A DNA stretch of 64,000 nucleotides, taken from NCBI GenBank assembly GCA_029449235.1, contig JANATG010000016.1, forward strand, positions 186,001-250,000, read 5' to 3'. Below, in pieces: positions 62,724 through 64,000 of the stretch. The notes beneath the pieces are model-generated. The model was given only the letters and a program-made list of their open reading frames with translations. It did not search any database and was not told where the DNA came from. A program made the position numbers and the translations under genes. This stretch comes from Linnemannia schmuckeri (lineage: Eukaryota; Mortierellomycota; Mortierellomycetes; Mortierellales; Mortierellaceae). The number at the start of each line of letters is the position of its first letter. The stretch's first letter is position 1.

Positions 62724-64000
62724 ATGCAGCTTATTGGAGGACAAACTCATCCGCTCGAACTGCCCGAGATCAGGACACGGATCGCCATGCTCCTCGGGAA
62801 CACGGACTGCATCGCATGCATGCAAGTCAACAAGCCCTGGTTCAAGGATTTTGCCGGAGCGATCTGGCTCACCTTCGACTTTGACAAGAACGCCTCGATT
62901 ACCCAGAAACTAGAGAAAATCTCGGCATTGCATTGCGCCGAGATCAATTCCCTTGCTACTCTCGAGTTCGACATTACCCACGACTACACTTCCCCTACCC
63001 TATTTTTCGATGTTTTTCGACAAAACAAAACGTCTTTACAGTCACTTCAATTGGCAGCGCATAATAATCGAACCGGGAAGCAGCGACGAAAAATACCGTA
63101 AAGGAGCCTTTTTCGTCACGATCGACGTGCTGGTCTCTGGATCCAGGTTGACACATCTGTGCCTCGGTGCTCTCTGTCTCTCTCAAGCCAACCTTTCAAG
63201 TATTCTGCAATACTCTCCTCTGCTCGATCGCATTGATCTTTACGATATTATTTTCATTTGTTATGATCCGACTTCAGAACTATTCAAGCACCGCGGAATC
63301 AAGAACTTAGGCGCCTCACTTCGGCAAGTCTGGGCTCCTGATGAGCAGCTCTCCAAGTCACCTTCCCTTTTTGTCCATTTCCCACAGCTTGTGACATGAG
63401 GAGATCCGAATGATGGCTTCCCAACTACACCAGTCGCGATGCGGAACCTTCGTGCCGAGATCAATCAGTACTGTCCGAACATAACCCAGGTGAATTTTGA
63501 GAGTAATCATTCCGACCTTGAGAGAGCCTTTACTCTTTTCTCCGAAGCATTTACTCGACTCCAGTTCTGCCGTTTTTCTTATAAAACGTTGGACAGCATA
63601 TTCTTCATGGGAATTCTGGACTATCAAGAGATCTTGACACATATTGTGTTGGCCGCGTCCAACCCTTCGACCTCGGTCTCTCGACCAGATCTGAATCTCA
63701 GGGCCAGGAAGTTTGTCAGTTTTATTCTTCGAACCTATCACAATCTCGAGGTCTTCTCTGTTGATGACCATCAGATGGACATATCTACAGCCGAGGAGCA
63801 CGAATGGGCTTGTGTTGGACTGGAAGAGCTCCGCATTTGATTTCTTGGACTGGAGACCACCGCTACTGTCGACCAATGTTTGCGCCGGTTGCAGTTAATG
63901 AGGAGTCGGAGTGGTGAATTGAATGACAGCTTCGATGGACTCAATAATGACAATGGGTCAACTGGTCACCGTGTTTGCCGCAAGCTGTTTCCTATGAGGA
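62724..64000 (+). pseudogene. F-box/LRR-type gene, broken copy (runs off the right edge)
   Basis: From ATG 62724 an F-box like that of the intact gene is seen (HPLELPEIRTRIAMLLGN, CMQVNKPWFKDFAGAIW). The frame is lost near 63080: after SLQSLQLAAHNN the match continues in the next frame with KGAFFVTIDVLVSGSRLTHL (intact gene: GIFFVTIDIPVSGFKLTRL). It then runs to HFPQLVT and a TGA at 63400, resumes in the same frame (MRNLRAEINQYCPNITQVNF, FTRLQFCRFSYKT), meets a second in-frame TGA at 63838, and resumes with TVDQCLRRLQ...GHRVCRKLFPMR at the window end. One frameshift and two nonsense codons make it non-functional. Alternative: introns, but no GT..AG pairs fit these breaks. Confidence 0.85.

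Overview
The window looks like nuclear DNA of an early-diverging filamentous fungus, most likely Mortierellomycotina (Mortierella/Linnemannia/Podila type). This is inference from gene content: a giant NACHT protein with pentapeptide and WD40 repeats, LRR and F-box/LRR families, Sel1-like repeats, ubiquitin-like/RING fusions, DIRS-type and LINE retroelement relics, and spliceosomal introns of mostly about 95-380 bp with GT..AG ends. No bacterial operon, CRISPR array or complete tRNA gene was found. Exon joins given here come from reading frames and splice motifs by eye, not from transcript data.

Layout. 0-3.2 kb: the end of a Sel1-repeat gene, a palindromic repeat array, a 5'-truncated LINE with a target-site duplication, and an inverted 28S rRNA fragment. 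3.2-5.8 kb: an LRR protein. 7.9-13.2 kb: a NACHT/WD40 STAND protein. 15.5-17.7 kb: a broken DIRS-type element carrying a near-perfect inverted pair of 266-bp LTR-like repeats. 18.8-21.2 kb: an F-box/LRR protein. 21.7-24.3 kb: LINE relics and a second 28S fragment. 25.5-31.4 kb: a septin-like protein that seems to have lost its nucleotide-binding motifs, and an orphan low-complexity protein. 32-38 kb: a ChAPs/exomer-family gene divergent from an OTUD3-like deubiquitinase. 41-47.8 kb: a long ankyrin protein. 48.1-51.8 kb: a large orphan protein with an N-myristoylation motif.

54.5-64 kb is the most interesting part. Ubiquitin-like/ubiquitin/Cys-rich/RING genes (minus strand) alternate with F-box genes (plus strand), repeated about three times. 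Copies range from intact to frameshifted, nonsense-mutated or reduced to a remnant. Upstream sequence is shared between copies, so whole modules appear to have been duplicated. The proteins suggest ubiquitin-dependent targeting (a RING E3-like protein with a ubiquitin moiety, divergent from an SCF-type receptor), but a joint pathway is inference.

Housekeeping-like genes (exomer, OTU, ankyrin) sit in the middle. The two ends are accessory: expanding families of recognition-type proteins mixed with retroelement and rRNA debris.
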